A model generated the notes under the pieces. That model searched no databases and was not told where the DNA came from. It saw nothing but the letters and a program-made list of their open reading frames with translations. 64,000 nt of DNA from Pseudomonas fluorescens. GTDB lineage: Bacteria; Pseudomonadota; Gammaproteobacteria; Pseudomonadales; Pseudomonadaceae. The stretch is taken from the NCBI RefSeq assembly GCF_000730425.1, contig NZ_CP008896.1:1736001-1800000 (forward strand), in the 5' to 3' direction. Below are positions 44,479 through 54,826 of this stretch, in pieces; within the stretch, counting starts at the first letter, position 1, and every line of letters starts with the position of its first letter. A program made the position numbers and the translations under genes.

Positions 44479-45990
44479 CTACACCTCGCTGGTTTCAGCC
44501 CTGCCCGGTACCGCCACTTTCTGCTGCGCGTCCTCCACCATGGGAATTTCCTTGCCCTCGGCATCAAACAATTTGCCCTTGCTGAAGTAGTCCCCGTCCC
44601 GCAGTGCCGCCACATCCTGGAAGCACAGGCTGCGCTCGGTACCGGCGACGAACACCGACTGCTGGTCCGAGTTGCCGGCGGTGAAATGGTTGAACGCCAG
44701 GTTCAGCAGGATCGCCATGATCGCCGAGGAACTGATGCCCGAGTGGAAAATGGTCGCGAACCAGCTGGGGAACTGATCGTAGAAACTCGGCGCGGCGATG
44801 GGGATCATGCCAAAGCCGATAGAGGTGGCGACGATGATCAGGTTCATGTTGTTGCGGTAATCGACCTTGGACAGCGTGCGGATCCCGCTGGCCGCCACAG
44901 TGCCGAACAACACGATTCCGGCACCGCCCAGCACCGAGGTCGGTACGGCGGCAATCACCCGGCCCATAAAGGGCAACAGGCCAAGGATCACCAGGAACAG
45001 GCCGCCCGTGGCCACGACATAACGACTCTTGACCCCGGTCACCGCCACCAGGCCGACGTTCTGGGCGAAGGCGCTTTGGGTGAACGAACCGAAGATCGGC
45101 GCAAACATGCTCGACAGCATATCGGCACGCAGGCCATTGCCCAGGCGCTTGGAGTCAACCTTGGTGTCGATGATCTCGCCTACCGCGAGGATATCCGCCG
45201 AGGTCTCCACCAGGGTGACCATGACCACGATGCACATGGACAGGATCGCGGCCACGTGGAAGGTCGGCATGCCGAAGTGGAACGGCGCGGGGAAGCCGAT
45301 CATCGGGCCTTGGGTCACAGTGGAGAAGTCCGCCATGCCCAGAAACACGGCGATCAAAGTACCAAACACCATGGCCAGCAGGATCGACAGGCGCGAGATG
45401 GTGGCGCTGCCCACCTTGCTCAATAACAGCACCAGCACCAGGGTGATGGCCGCCAGGCCAATGTTCGGCATGCTGCCAAAGTCTGCGGCGCGGCTGTTAC
45501 CGCCCATGGCCCAACGGGCGGCGACGGGCATCAGTGTCAGGCCGATGGTGGTAATCACAATCCCGGTCACCAGCGGCGGGAAGAACTTGGTAATCCGCGA
45601 GAAGATCGGGGTAATCAGCAACCCGATCAATGACGCAGCCATCACCGCACCGAGGATCGCCGGCACACCGCCCGCGCCGTCACTGCCGACAATCGCCACC
45701 ATGGTCGCCACACCGGCAAACGACACCCCTTGCACCAGGGGCAACTGGCAGCCAAAAAACGGCAGGCCCAGGGTTTGCAGCAATGTGGCCAGGCCACCGG
45801 CGAACAACGACGCGGCAATCAACAGGCCAATATCGGCGGGTGATAAACCGGCCGCCTGACCGACGATCAACGGCACGGCCACGATGCCGCCGTACATGGT
45901 CAGTACATGCTGCAGGCCGTAAGCCATGTTGGCAGCGACGCCAAGATTCTCATCTTCTGGCCGTTGCGGTGACGCCTTCGGGATAGTCAT
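44479..45990 (-). CDS. NCS2-family nucleobase permease (xanthine/urate type)
   Basis: 503 residues, twelve or more helices. Family signatures: NMAYGLQHVLTMYGGIVAVP, GVSFAGVATMVAI, LPPLVTGIVI-like (FFPPLVTGIVITTIGLTLMP), and the substrate motif VETSADILAVGE followed by FGSFTQSAFAQNVGLVAVTG. Proton-coupled import of a purine base, most likely xanthine or urate. Divergent from a LysR gene; a Tsx-like porin and punCR lie beyond. The exact substrate cannot be fixed by eye. Confidence 0.92.
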   Translation of the reverse strand: MTIPKASPQRPEDENLGVAANMAYGLQHVLTMYGGIVAVPLIVGQAAGLSPADIGLLIAASLFAGGLATLLQTLGLPFFGCQLPLVQGVSFAGVATMVAIVGSDGAGGVPAILGAVMAASLIGLLITPIFSRITKFFPPLVTGIVITTIGLTLMPVAARWAMGGNSRAADFGSMPNIGLAAITLVLVLLLSKVGSATISRLSILLAMVFGTLIAVFLGMADFSTVTQGPMIGFPAPFHFGMPTFHVAAILSMCIVVMVTLVETSADILAVGEIIDTKVDSKRLGNGLRADMLSSMFAPIFGSFTQSAFAQNVGLVAVTGVKSRYVVATGGLFLVILGLLPFMGRVIAAVPTSVLGGAGIVLFGTVAASGIRTLSKVDYRNNMNLIIVATSIGFGMIPIAAPSFYDQFPSWFATIFHSGISSSAIMAILLNLAFNHFTAGNSDQQSVFVAGTERSLCFQDVAALRDGDYFSKGKLFDAEGKEIPMVEDAQQKVAVPGRAETSEV

Positions 45991-46023
45991 GGTGAGGGGA
46001 TCTCTGTTTTTGTTGTGCGCTCA

Positions 46024-46067
46024 CTGTATGCAATAGAAAGATTGGATGTCCATAGAGTTGTATACAA
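46024..46067. promoter_or_regulatory. LysR-type site between permease and regulator genes
   Basis: A perfect dyad TTGTATACAA at 46058-46067 and a related CTGTATGCAAT at 46024-46034, spaced about three helical turns, in the divergent gap. Confidence 0.5.
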
Positions 46068-46162
46068 TCATTTCCACAAGATACCCATAATCGACGTTAC
46101 AAAAATCCATTCAGCCGCCCTGCCCCAAGGCTTGAAGCCGTGCCCACAAGGACTTGAAAAAA

Positions 46163-47113
46163 ATGCTCAACCGCACGCTGCGCATCCACTCTGCGGCTAT
46201 TTGCTATTTCGATATGGTCCGCCGCTGCCATTCGATCCGCGAAGCTGCGCGCCGGCTCAACGTCGCCTCGTCGGCAGTCAACCGGCAGATCCTCAAACTC
46301 GAAGACGAAGTGGGCGCCGCGCTGTTCGAGCGCCTGCCCGGCGGGCTGCGCCTGACCGCTGCCGGGGACATCCTGACCCGCCATGTGACCCTGGTATTGC
46401 AGGACGTGGAACGGGTACGGGGCGAGCTGGAAGGCCTGAACCAGGTACAGACCGGGCATGTAGAAATCGCCACGGTAGAAGGCGCGACGGTGGAATTGCT
46501 GCCAGCCGTACTCAAGCGCATGCGCCAGCGCTATCCGGCAGTGACCATCGGTGTGACCGTGCAGGGTTCACAATCGATTCCGGCAGCGGTGATCAACGGC
46601 CAGGCAGACCTGGGGCTGGCGTTTGCCCTGCCGCGCAGTGCGGAAACCACGCAATTGTGTGTCGGCCATTTCCGCCTCGGTGCGTTGGTGGCTCCGGGGC
46701 ATCCACTGGCCCCCCATGCCAGTGTCAGCTACACCCTGTGTGCTGAACACGGGGTGATCCAGGCCAACAGCGAGCTGTCGATCCACCACTTGATCGCCCC
46801 GCTGCACAAGCGCTCGGCGGCTGTGCATAAGCCGTTGCTGCAAAGCAATTCCATGGAACTGGCGCGGCAGTTGGCGCGTCAGCAGTTGGGGGTGGCGTTC
46901 CAGACACGAATCGGGATCGAGGCCGATTTGGCCAGGGGTGAGTTGCTGCATATCCCCTTGAATGACCAGGGCGGGATGTTCAGCGATCTGGGGCTGTATG
47001 CGCGCAAGGGTCGGGATTTGCCGACGGCGGTCGAATCCATGGCTCACCTGATCAGCGAGGAAATCGCCTTGCGTGAACGCGAAGAATTACCCTGTACACC
47101 ACGTACTTCCTGA
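46163..47113 (+). CDS. LysR-family regulator of the nucleobase permease
   Basis: 316 residues from the ATG at 46163. Helix-turn-helix IREAARRLNVASSAVNRQILKLEDEVGAALFERLPGGLRLT in the N-terminal 70 residues, then a substrate-binding domain (VEIATVEGATVELLPAVLKR). Divergent from the permease with the dyad TTGTATACAA between. Likely senses a purine. A TTG at 46154 is a weaker start. Confidence 0.88.
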   Translation: MLNRTLRIHSAAICYFDMVRRCHSIREAARRLNVASSAVNRQILKLEDEVGAALFERLPGGLRLTAAGDILTRHVTLVLQDVERVRGELEGLNQVQTGHVEIATVEGATVELLPAVLKRMRQRYPAVTIGVTVQGSQSIPAAVINGQADLGLAFALPRSAETTQLCVGHFRLGALVAPGHPLAPHASVSYTLCAEHGVIQANSELSIHHLIAPLHKRSAAVHKPLLQSNSMELARQLARQQLGVAFQTRIGIEADLARGELLHIPLNDQGGMFSDLGLYARKGRDLPTAVESMAHLISEEIALREREELPCTPRTS

Positions 47114-47257
47114 CCTTCAGGCCAACTTAAGTGCTGCCGATTCGGCAACGGCCCAGTCGACATTCTGTTCTTTGAGCGTCGCCGCGCTTGTGTCGATACT
47201 GCGCCCGGCAGCCCCCGCACGGCTGCCAAGAGCCAAAACGCCAAAGGAACTAAAACA

Positions 47258-48091
47258 ATGAAAAAGGCACTGCACGGCGCGACCGTATTGCTCACACTCC
47301 TCGGCGGCGGGGAGGCTGTCGCGGTGGAATGGATGAACAACAGCGTAGGATTTCGCTACGGGCAACAGTTCACCAATCCAAACAACCCCGACGACTTCAG
47401 CAAGCGTATCTACAGCTTTACCCATGCCAGCGGTTACCAGTACGGCAGCAACTTCCTCAACCTCGATGTGTTCCTGTCCGACAGCCACGACCCACGCAAG
47501 GGTACCGACCATGGCGGCAGCGAAGTCTATGGGGTGTACCGGCATCAGTTGTATGCGTCACGGGTATTCGACAGGCCGCTGGGTACCGGGTTGATCAAGG
47601 ATTACGCACTGACCCTGGGATTCGACGCCAACCGCAACAACAACCTGGCCTCGGCGAAAAAACGCGCCCTGGTGATCGGGCCGACGCTGAAGTTCAACAC
47701 GGTCGGGGTGCTGGACCTGAGCCTGATGTACTACAAGGAAAACAACCATTCCGGCATCCCTGGTGCGAAGGATCCGAACCACACCTTCGACGACACCTAC
47801 ATGCTCAACCTGACCTGGATGCGCCCGTTCGAACTCGGCAACCATGGCGCGAAGTTCCAGGGGTTCATCAACCATGTGGGTGAAAAGGGCCATGACTACA
47901 ACAGCCGCGACACCGCGGCCGAGACCCTGATGCGCACGGCGCTGATGGTTGCGGTACGGCCAGGCAAAAGCGTCAAGCCCAACCTGTACGTGGGTGTGGG
48001 CTACGAATACTGGCATAACAAGTTCGGCGTGGAGGGGGGCCGGGGCAGCCGCACCTCGACGCCAACCGTGAATATGGAAGTGACGTTTTAA
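47258..48091 (+). CDS. Tsx/OmpK-like nucleoside-specific outer membrane channel
   Basis: 277 residues with signal peptide ([22 protein letters not shown]) and a beta-barrel ending in phenylalanine, [26 protein letters not shown] and [24 protein letters not shown] strands ([20 protein letters not shown]) match the Tsx/OmpK family, which lets nucleosides cross the outer membrane. Lies after the permease's regulator and next to punC, supporting a purine uptake role. Overlaps the punC 3' end by four bases. Confidence 0.88.
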   Translation: MKKALHGATVLLTLLGGGEAVAVEWMNNSVGFRYGQQFTNPNNPDDFSKRIYSFTHASGYQYGSNFLNLDVFLSDSHDPRKGTDHGGSEVYGVYRHQLYASRVFDRPLGTGLIKDYALTLGFDANRNNNLASAKKRALVIGPTLKFNTVGVLDLSLMYYKENNHSGIPGAKDPNHTFDDTYMLNLTWMRPFELGNHGAKFQGFINHVGEKGHDYNSRDTAAETLMRTALMVAVRPGKSVKPNLYVGVGYEYWHNKFGVEGGRGSRTSTPTVNMEVTF

Positions 48092-49272
48092 GCCGCCGCC
48101 AACTCCGACTCATCCGACCTGGGCCGCGCCAGCCAGTACCCCAATACCGCCAACGGCGCGGTCGCCAGCATCACGATCGCGGTGATCTGCAAGGGCTCCT
48201 CGATCAGCGACGACACCAGCAGGCTGGCGACAAAGCACAAGCCCAGTTGCAGGGTGTTTTGCAACGCCGCAGCCTTGCCGGAGTTTTCCGAAAACGGCAT
48301 CAGCGCATTCGCCACTACAATCGGGTAGCTGGCGCCGTTGACCAAGGCCATCAGGCAAAACGGAATCAACAAGGTGGTGAGTGTCGGCACCGTCAAGGTC
48401 GCCACCAGATACAGCGCCACCATGCTGATGCAGTACGCCACCAGTAACCAGGGCAACAGGACTTTGCCCTGGAGCCGTTGCAAGGCACTGCGGCAACTGT
48501 AGCCCCCCACCAGGAACGCCAGGGTCGGCAGGACGTAGCTCAAGCCGATGTCATTGGGGCTGTAACCCATGCCACCGAGGATAAACGGCGATGCGGTCAA
48601 CCAGGCGAAGAAACTGGCAGAGCACGCGGCGAAGATCAGCACATTGCCGGTAAACACCCGTGACTTGAACAGTTGCCCGTAGCCCAGCCGGGCTTTTGCA
48701 CGGTCTGTGGCCAGGCGCTTGGGCATGGGTTTGAGCAGCAACGTTGGCACCAGCAATAACAGCGAGACCCCCAGCAACACGGCGAAGATCGCCTGCCACC
48801 CCCAATGATTCAACACCACCGCCCCCAACAGCGGCGCCAGCGCCGGTGACAGGGACATCAGCGGCATGATGCTGGCAAACACCCGATGCGCTTTGTCGGC
48901 CGGGTAACGGTCGATCACCAGCGCCTGCCAACTGACGGCTGCGCTGCACACCCCAATCGACTGCACAAAGCGCAACGCCAGCAGTTGTGGCGCCGTCTCG
49001 ACCCAGAACATCCCCAGGCAGCCGAGCACAAACAGGCTCAGGCCGGCCAGCAGGATCGGTTTGCGCCCCAGGCGGTCAGACAGCGGGCCCCAGAGCAGTT
49101 GCCCAACGGCAAAACCGGCAAGGAAGATGCTCAAGCTGGCCCCCACCGCACCGGGGGAAATTTGTAGGTGCTGGCCCATGGCACCGAACGCGGGCAAGTA
49201 CATATCCATCGCCAGATAGCCGAGCATGCTCAGCCCCGCCAGGTACCCAGTGAAACCAAAAGAGTTTTTCAT
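48088..49272 (-). CDS. punC: PunC-like MFS transporter (Bcr/CflA family)
   Basis: 394 residues, twelve helices, Bcr/CflA family: [60 protein letters not shown]. coli PunC (YdhC) is a purine nucleoside importer regulated by the adjacent PunR, and here the divergent LysR gene is clearly PunR. The start is the ATG at 49272; the frame runs further to 49302 without support. Could also be annotated as drug transporter, but context favours nucleosides. Confidence 0.85.
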   Translation of the reverse strand: MKNSFGFTGYLAGLSMLGYLAMDMYLPAFGAMGQHLQISPGAVGASLSIFLAGFAVGQLLWGPLSDRLGRKPILLAGLSLFVLGCLGMFWVETAPQLLALRFVQSIGVCSAAVSWQALVIDRYPADKAHRVFASIMPLMSLSPALAPLLGAVVLNHWGWQAIFAVLLGVSLLLLVPTLLLKPMPKRLATDRAKARLGYGQLFKSRVFTGNVLIFAACSASFFAWLTASPFILGGMGYSPNDIGLSYVLPTLAFLVGGYSCRSALQRLQGKVLLPWLLVAYCISMVALYLVATLTVPTLTTLLIPFCLMALVNGASYPIVVANALMPFSENSGKAAALQNTLQLGLCFVASLLVSSLIEEPLQITAIVMLATAPLAVLGYWLARPRSDESELAAA

Positions 49273-49394
49273 TGAAGCCTTGTGAGTCCTGCCATCAAAC
49301 AATTTGCTGACTGACGCCTATTATGAAGCTGACAGTTGCGCTGTGAAGCGATAATAATTGGACACTCTTATCAATATTTTTGAAGGCAATACCC

Positions 49395-50312
49395 ATGTGG
49401 TCCGAATACTCCCTGGATGTGGTGGATGCCGTGGCCCGTCACGGCAGCTTCAGCGCCGCCGCCCAGGAGCTGCACCGCGTGCCCTCGGCGATCAGCTACA
49501 CCGTGCGGCAAATCGAGGAATGGTTGGCAGTACCGTTGTTTATCCGCCGCCATCGTGATGTGGAACTGACACCCGCTGGTCGCCTGTTTATCGAGGAAGC
49601 CCGCAGCGTGATGAAAACCATGCTCGACACCCGTCGGCTGTGCCAGCAGGTGGCCAATGGCTGGAGCGGCCAATTGAAAGTGGCGGTGGACTCCATCGTC
49701 AAACAGCAGCGCTGCCGGCAGCTGGTGCTGGACTTCTATCGCCAGTTCCCTGAAGTGGAGTTGTTGCTGGAATATGAGGTGTACAACGGGGTGTGGGATG
49801 CCCTGGCAGACGAGCGCACCGATATTGTGATCGGTGCCACCAGCGCGGTACCGGTGGCGAGTCACTTCACCTTTCGCGACATGGGGCTGTTGAACTGGTT
49901 GTGCGTGGTCAGCGCCCGGCATCCACTGGCCCAGGTCGAGGGTCTGCTCAGTGACGATCAATTGCGGCCCTTTGCATCGCTGTGCATGACTGACACCTCA
50001 CGCAACCTGCCCAAACGCGACACCTGGACCCTGGACAATCAGCGGCGCCTGGTGGTCCCCAACTGGGCATCGGCCATGGACTGCCTGCAGGACGGGCTGT
50101 GCGTCGGCATGGTCCCGGCGCACCTGGTGCAACCGCTGATCGACCGTGGTGAACTGGCGGCGCTGCAACTGTCCCGGCCCTTCCCGGCCAGCCCGTCCTG
50201 CGTGGCCTGGGCGCAGAACAAGCTGTCGCCGGCCATGACCTGGCTCCTGGACTATCTGGGGGATAGCGAGACGATGAACCAGGAATGGTTGAACGGGCCG
50301 GGGTCACAGTAA
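49395..50312 (+). CDS. punR: PunR, LysR-family regulator of punC
   Basis: 305 residues. N-terminal [20 protein letters not shown], then [20 protein letters not shown] and [20 protein letters not shown], agree closely with E. coli PunR (YdhB) from memory; the C-terminal [13 protein letters not shown] also matches. Activates punC in response to adenine-type purines in E. coli. Divergent from punC across 122 bases. Convergent overlap of nine bases with the aminotransferase gene. Confidence 0.9.
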   Translation: MWSEYSLDVVDAVARHGSFSAAAQELHRVPSAISYTVRQIEEWLAVPLFIRRHRDVELTPAGRLFIEEARSVMKTMLDTRRLCQQVANGWSGQLKVAVDSIVKQQRCRQLVLDFYRQFPEVELLLEYEVYNGVWDALADERTDIVIGATSAVPVASHFTFRDMGLLNWLCVVSARHPLAQVEGLLSDDQLRPFASLCMTDTSRNLPKRDTWTLDNQRRLVVPNWASAMDCLQDGLCVGMVPAHLVQPLIDRGELAALQLSRPFPASPSCVAWAQNKLSPAMTWLLDYLGDSETMNQEWLNGPGSQ

Positions 50313-51470
50313 CCGAGCGATGCCCCGCACAATCATCTCCACCTCGTTGCTACCAAGGGTCAGGGGCGGTAGCAAGCGAATGACCTTGCCCCGCGTGACA
50401 TTGAGCAACAGCCCCTGCTCCCGTGCGGCTCGCTCGGCCAGGTCGCGCTGTGGCGTGGCCAGTTCAATACCGATCATCAAGCCACGCCCACGGATCGTCA
50501 GCACTTGCGGGTGTTCGCTCAACTCCACCCGCAGCCGCGCCAGCAGCCGCTCGCCCTGGCGCGCGGCGTTCTCCAGCAGGCCTTGCTCTTCAATGATATC
50601 CAGCACCGTACAACCCACACGGCATGCCAACGGGTTACCGCCAAAGGTGCTGCCATGGCTGCCGGGGGTGAAAAGCTTGGCTACCGGGGCCCGGGCCAGG
50701 CAGGCGCCAATAGGAATGCCATTACCCAGGCCCTTGGCCAGGGTCATGACGTCCGGGACAATGCCCTCTTGCTGGAAAGCAAACCAGGTACCGGTGCGCC
50801 CGATGCCGGTCTGGATCTCATCGAGCATCAATAACCAGCCGTGCTGGCTGCAGTGGGCGCGCAGGGCTTTCAGGTAACCCGGCGCAGCGACCTGCACACC
50901 GCTTTCGCCCTGGATCGGCTCCAACAGTACAGCCACGATGCTGGGGCCGAATTCACGGGTCACCGCCTCCAGCGCCGTCAGGTCGCCAAAGCCAACCTTG
51001 ATGAAGTCTCCCGGCAAACGCTGAAACCCAAGGCGCACCGATGGCCCGTCACTGGCGGCCATGGTACCCAGGGTGCGGCCGTGGAAGGCATTCTCCATGA
51101 CCACCACCAGCGGCTGCTCGATGCCTTTTTTCCAGCCATGCAGGCGTGCCAGTTTCAACGCGGTTTCGTTGGCTTCGGCGCCGGAATTGTTGAAGAACGC
51201 CTGATCCAGGCCCGACAACCGGGCCAACCGTTGGGCCAGGCGCTGCTGCCAGTCGATGCCGTACAAGTTGGAGGTATGCAACAGCAACCCGGCTTGCTCG
51301 CTGATTGCCTTCACCAACCGCGGGTGGGAGTGACCGACGTTGGTCACGGCCACCCCGGCCACAGCGTCGAGGTACTCACGGCCTTGCTGGTCCCACAGGC
51401 GGGTACCCAGGCCATGGGTAAAACTCAGGGCCAAGGGTTGGTAGGTGGTCATGAGGCAGGCGGTGGTCAT
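50304..51470 (-). CDS. Class III aminotransferase (acetylornithine transaminase-like)
   Basis: 388 residues from the ATG at 51470, whose GGAG lies eight bases upstream; ATGs further up exist. Seen: [78 protein letters not shown] lysine in [14 protein letters not shown] and [11 protein letters not shown]. ArgD-like, but with a degradative-looking context; it may use ornithine, lysine or a diamine. Divergent from a LysR gene. Confidence 0.88.
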   Translation of the reverse strand: MTTACLMTTYQPLALSFTHGLGTRLWDQQGREYLDAVAGVAVTNVGHSHPRLVKAISEQAGLLLHTSNLYGIDWQQRLAQRLARLSGLDQAFFNNSGAEANETALKLARLHGWKKGIEQPLVVVMENAFHGRTLGTMAASDGPSVRLGFQRLPGDFIKVGFGDLTALEAVTREFGPSIVAVLLEPIQGESGVQVAAPGYLKALRAHCSQHGWLLMLDEIQTGIGRTGTWFAFQQEGIVPDVMTLAKGLGNGIPIGACLARAPVAKLFTPGSHGSTFGGNPLACRVGCTVLDIIEEQGLLENAARQGERLLARLRVELSEHPQVLTIRGRGLMIGIELATPQRDLAERAAREQGLLLNVTRGKVIRLLPPLTLGSNEVEMIVRGIARLL

Positions 51471-51568
51471 GGCATTGGGCTCCATCGTGGTCAGGGCCTC
51501 AGTATCGTTGGCCACCCAAGCTGGATAAACTGCACATATATGCAATCACTTTAAACCAGGACTTGATA

Positions 51569-52474
51569 ATGGATCTGTTCCAGGCAATGACCGTCTACGT
51601 CAAAGTGGTGGAGACCGGCAGCATGACTGCGGCGGCGCAGGCCTGTGGCCTGTCGACCACCATGGTCGGCAACCACCTGCGTGCCCTGGAGCAGCGCCTC
51701 GGTGTCAGCCTGCTCAAGCGCACCACCCGCAAGCAAAGCCTGACCGAGTTTGGCGGCCTCTATTACCAGCGCTGCCTGGAGGTGTTGGGGTTGGTGGCCA
51801 ACTCCGAGCAGTTGGCTGAACAGATCCACAGCGAGGCGCCACAAGGGCTGCTGCGCATCACCGCCCCGCCCGCCTTCGGTGCCGAGCGCCTGGCACCGGC
51901 GCTCAGTGCGTTTTCCCGGCGCTACCCGCAGATCCAGCTGTATGTGGTGTTGAGCAATCAAGCGATGGACCTGATCGACAGCGGCTTCGACGTTGCGATC
52001 CGCCTGGGTGAACTGCAACTCTCCAGCCTGATCGCCCGGCCCTTGCAGGACTACACCATGACCTTGTGCGCATCGCCGGATTACCTGGCCCGCCGGGGCA
52101 CACCCCAACAGCCCATGGATTTACAGAAGCATGATTGCCTGGCATTCGCCTATCCATCGACCGATGACTGGCGCAACGCCGACAAACTTTGGCGCCTGCG
52201 GGGAGCCGAGGGCGAGGTAGAAGTCGCCGTATCCGGGCCCATGACTATCAACAGTTCCCAGGCCCTGCACCGTGCGGCCGTCGAAGGCATGGGCATCGTG
52301 ATGCTGCCCGACGCCCTGGTCGGTGCCGATATACTGGCGGGCCGGCTGGTGGCGCTGCTGCCAGGCTATCAGTCACCTTCGCGCCCGATGCACCTCTTGT
52401 ATGCACAGGACCGCTATCGCCTGCCCAAGCTGCGGGCCTTCGTCGATTTCGCGATCGAACAATGGGCGCGCTAG
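51569..52474 (+). CDS. LysR-family regulator (DsdC/PtxR-like subgroup)
   Basis: 301 residues from the ATG at 51569 with AGGA upstream. MDLFQAMTVYVKVVETGSMT and AAAQACGLSTTMVGNHLRAL form the helix-turn-helix; LLRITAPPAFGAERLAPALS begins the effector domain. Divergent from the class III aminotransferase, its probable target. Overlaps the convergent HAD gene by four bases. Confidence 0.87.
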   Translation: MDLFQAMTVYVKVVETGSMTAAAQACGLSTTMVGNHLRALEQRLGVSLLKRTTRKQSLTEFGGLYYQRCLEVLGLVANSEQLAEQIHSEAPQGLLRITAPPAFGAERLAPALSAFSRRYPQIQLYVVLSNQAMDLIDSGFDVAIRLGELQLSSLIARPLQDYTMTLCASPDYLARRGTPQQPMDLQKHDCLAFAYPSTDDWRNADKLWRLRGAEGEVEVAVSGPMTINSSQALHRAAVEGMGIVMLPDALVGADILAGRLVALLPGYQSPSRPMHLLYAQDRYRLPKLRAFVDFAIEQWAR

Positions 52475-53094
52475 ACACTCACCCCCAGGGCCTGTAGCTC
52501 ACGGCGGGTCTGTTCAGGTGATATGTGGTGTATACCGTGCCAGCCCAGAGCACTGGCGGCATTGGCGTTTTCGGCCACATCGTCGATAAATACCAGCTCT
52601 TCAGCCCGGATATCCGGCAGATGGGCACGGACCTGGTCGAAGCTGGCACGGTAGATCGCCGGGTCAGGCTTGATCAGCTTCACCTCGCCGGACACCACGA
52701 TGTTGCGAAAGTATTTGAGAAACGGGTAGTTGGCGCGGGCATAGGGGAAGGTTTCTGCGGACCAGTTGGTCAAGCCGAACAACGGTACTTTGGCTTCATG
52801 CAGGTCTTCAAGAATCGCCACCCCGTCGGCGAGCAGGCCGCGCAGCATTTCAGGCCAGCGGTCGTAGTAGGCCCGGATCAAGGCCTCATGTTGCGGGTGT
52901 TCGGCAATCAGGCTCTGGGTGGCTTCAGCCAGGGAGCGCCCAGCGTCCTGTTCAGTGTTCCAGGCCTGGGTGCAGATGTTCTCAAGGAACCATTGGCGTT
53001 CCTGGTCACCGGTAATCAGTTTGCGGTACAGATACTGCGGGCTCCAGTCAAACAGGACACCGCCGAAATCAAAAACTACTGCACGAATCGTCAT
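52471..53094 (-). CDS. HAD-superfamily hydrolase (YihX-like)
   Basis: 207 residues. Motif I AVVFDFGGVLFDW (nucleophile position Asp, with G in place of the second acid as DFGGV), motif II GLTNWS, motif III lysine in GEVKLIKPDPAIY and motif IV VFIDDVAENANAA. The small alpha-helical cap fits sugar-phosphate phosphatases such as YihX. Substrate unknown. Confidence 0.87.
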   Translation of the reverse strand: MTIRAVVFDFGGVLFDWSPQYLYRKLITGDQERQWFLENICTQAWNTEQDAGRSLAEATQSLIAEHPQHEALIRAYYDRWPEMLRGLLADGVAILEDLHEAKVPLFGLTNWSAETFPYARANYPFLKYFRNIVVSGEVKLIKPDPAIYRASFDQVRAHLPDIRAEELVFIDDVAENANAASALGWHGIHHISPEQTRRELQALGVSV

Positions 53095-53200
53095 GAAGAT
53101 CCTCCGTTATCCTGGTGTGATAAGGGGGGCAGTCTGGCACACCGAGGCCAAGAAGGGGCAAGCGTGGGAGTGTAGGACGGTTCGTAAATATGAGCTTTTT

Positions 53201-53298
53201 GTAGGAACCCGCTTGCCGGCGAAAAACCCGAGAAGACCGCGGAGTACCAGGCACCCCGCGTAATCGTTGACGATTTTCGCCGGCACGCCGGCTCCTAC
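53201..53298. repeat. REPIN, sister copy of that at 16123
   Basis: GTAGGAACCCGCTTGCCGGC and GCCGGCACGCCGGCTCCTAC arms, enclosing GCGAAAAACC... and ATCGTTGACGATTTTCGCC as in the REPIN after soxR. Both arms carry single changes from the consensus. Confidence 0.88.
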
Positions 53299-53304
53299 AA
53301 GGGA

Positions 53305-54498
53305 TCAAGCCTGGACCAGGCCTTCGATCTTCACGGTCGGATTGACGTCGGCGTCGTAATCCACACCTTCGATTTCGAAACCGAACAGGCGCAGGAACTC
53401 GGCCTTGTAGCCGGCAAAATCGCTGATTTCGTTGACGTTGTCATCGGTCACCTGATCCCACAGCGCCGCAACGGCGTCCTGGACTTTCGGCTCCAGCTCA
53501 GCCAGGTCGGCACGCAGACGGCCATCGCTATCGAGCTTCGGTTCGCTGCCATACAGGCTGTCCTTGAACAGGCCGTAGACCTGCTCGATGCAGCCTTCGT
53601 GGGTGCCCTGTTCTTTCATCACCTTGAACAGCAGCGACAGGTACAGCGGCATGATCGGGATCGCCGAGCTGGCCTGGGTGACCACGGCCTTGAGCACGGA
53701 GACACGGGCATCGCCCTTGATTGCCGCGAGGTTGTCACGCAGGGTCAGGACTTTCTTGTCGAGGTCTTTCTTGGCCTCGCCAATAGAGCCATTCCAGTAG
53801 ATATCCTGGGTCAGCTTTTCGCCCAGGTAGGTGAACGCGGTGGTCTTGGCGCCTTCGGCCAGCACATCGGCGTCACGCAGGGCGTCGATCCACAGTTGCC
53901 AGTCTTCGCCACCCATCACTTTGACGGTGCCATCGATCTCTTCCTGGGTCGCGGGTTCCAGGGTGGTGTCGACCACAACGCCCTTGTCGGTGTTGATCCC
54001 GCGCAGGGTCACGGCCTTGCCGATCGGCTTGAGGGTGGAGTTGTGCACCACGCCTTGCGGGTCGGTACGGCGTGGCGCGGCCAGGCTGTAGACCACCAGG
54101 TCGATCTTGCCCAGGTCTTTCTTGATGGTTTCGATGGTCAGGCGCTTGATCTCGTCAGAGAACGCATCGCCATTGATGCTCTTGGCGTACAGGCCTTTTT
54201 CAGCAGCAAACTTGTGAAAAGCGGCGCTGTTGTACCAGCCGGCAGAGCTGAGCTTGCCTTCTTCGCCTTCTTTCTCAAAAAACACGCCTAGGGTGTCGGC
54301 GCCACAACCAAAAGCGGCACTGATACGCGCTGCCAGGCCGTAGCCGGTGGACGCACCGAGCACCAGGACTTTCTTCGGGCCGCCTTCGATGGCGCCGTGT
54401 TCGGTCACGTAGTCGATCTGCTCTTTGACGTTCGCTTCGCAGCCAACAGGGTGGGCGGTCACACAGATAAAGCCACGAACCCGCGGTTTGATGATCAT
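53305..54498 (-). CDS. fabV: FabV, trans-2-enoyl-CoA/ACP reductase
   Basis: 397 residues. Last step of fatty acid elongation; the FabV isoform resists triclosan. Seen: [20 protein letters not shown] at the N-terminus, the NADH motif [20 protein letters not shown], the catalytic Tyr region GIGEAKK-like ([20 protein letters not shown] with Y-x8-K) and GDAFSDEIK. The ATG at 54498 was used; the extension to 54543 is not family sequence. Confidence 0.96.
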   Translation of the reverse strand: MIIKPRVRGFICVTAHPVGCEANVKEQIDYVTEHGAIEGGPKKVLVLGASTGYGLAARISAAFGCGADTLGVFFEKEGEEGKLSSAGWYNSAAFHKFAAEKGLYAKSINGDAFSDEIKRLTIETIKKDLGKIDLVVYSLAAPRRTDPQGVVHNSTLKPIGKAVTLRGINTDKGVVVDTTLEPATQEEIDGTVKVMGGEDWQLWIDALRDADVLAEGAKTTAFTYLGEKLTQDIYWNGSIGEAKKDLDKKVLTLRDNLAAIKGDARVSVLKAVVTQASSAIPIMPLYLSLLFKVMKEQGTHEGCIEQVYGLFKDSLYGSEPKLDSDGRLRADLAELEPKVQDAVAALWDQVTDDNVNEISDFAGYKAEFLRLFGFEIEGVDYDADVNPTVKIEGLVQA

Positions 54499-54826
54499 AA
54501 AATTTCTGCCTCTTCCAAGGTGCCGATGGCCAATGGTGGCCATTACGGCGTCAATCGTACCGGTCTATGACGTCCGAAAAACCGAAGCGTCACGATAGTC
54601 GCAATTCTTCTGTTCTCAAAATCCAATCCACACCGGCCAAAGGCACTATATTTTTCCAACAAGGGCGCGGATTCAGCAAATTCTGCGGCATGATGAGGCA
54701 GGACAGTGTTTGCGTCCTGCCCCCATGGCAGGGAAAATGCCCGTCCTGTGCGACCGTATTCGGCGCTCTTCATCTTCAAGCCACTGGCTGTTCATCGCCC
54801 GGTGGCTGCGTTTTCAAGGAATAAGA
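54499..54826. promoter_or_regulatory. Divergent region fabV / ppnN with leader hairpin
   Basis: 328 bases without a gene. It holds both promoters; CACTATATTT near 54645 is a possible -10. A hairpin GGCAGGAC...GTCCTGCC (54697-54721, nine-base loop) sits about 110 bases before ppnN and might be part of its leader. Confidence 0.4.
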
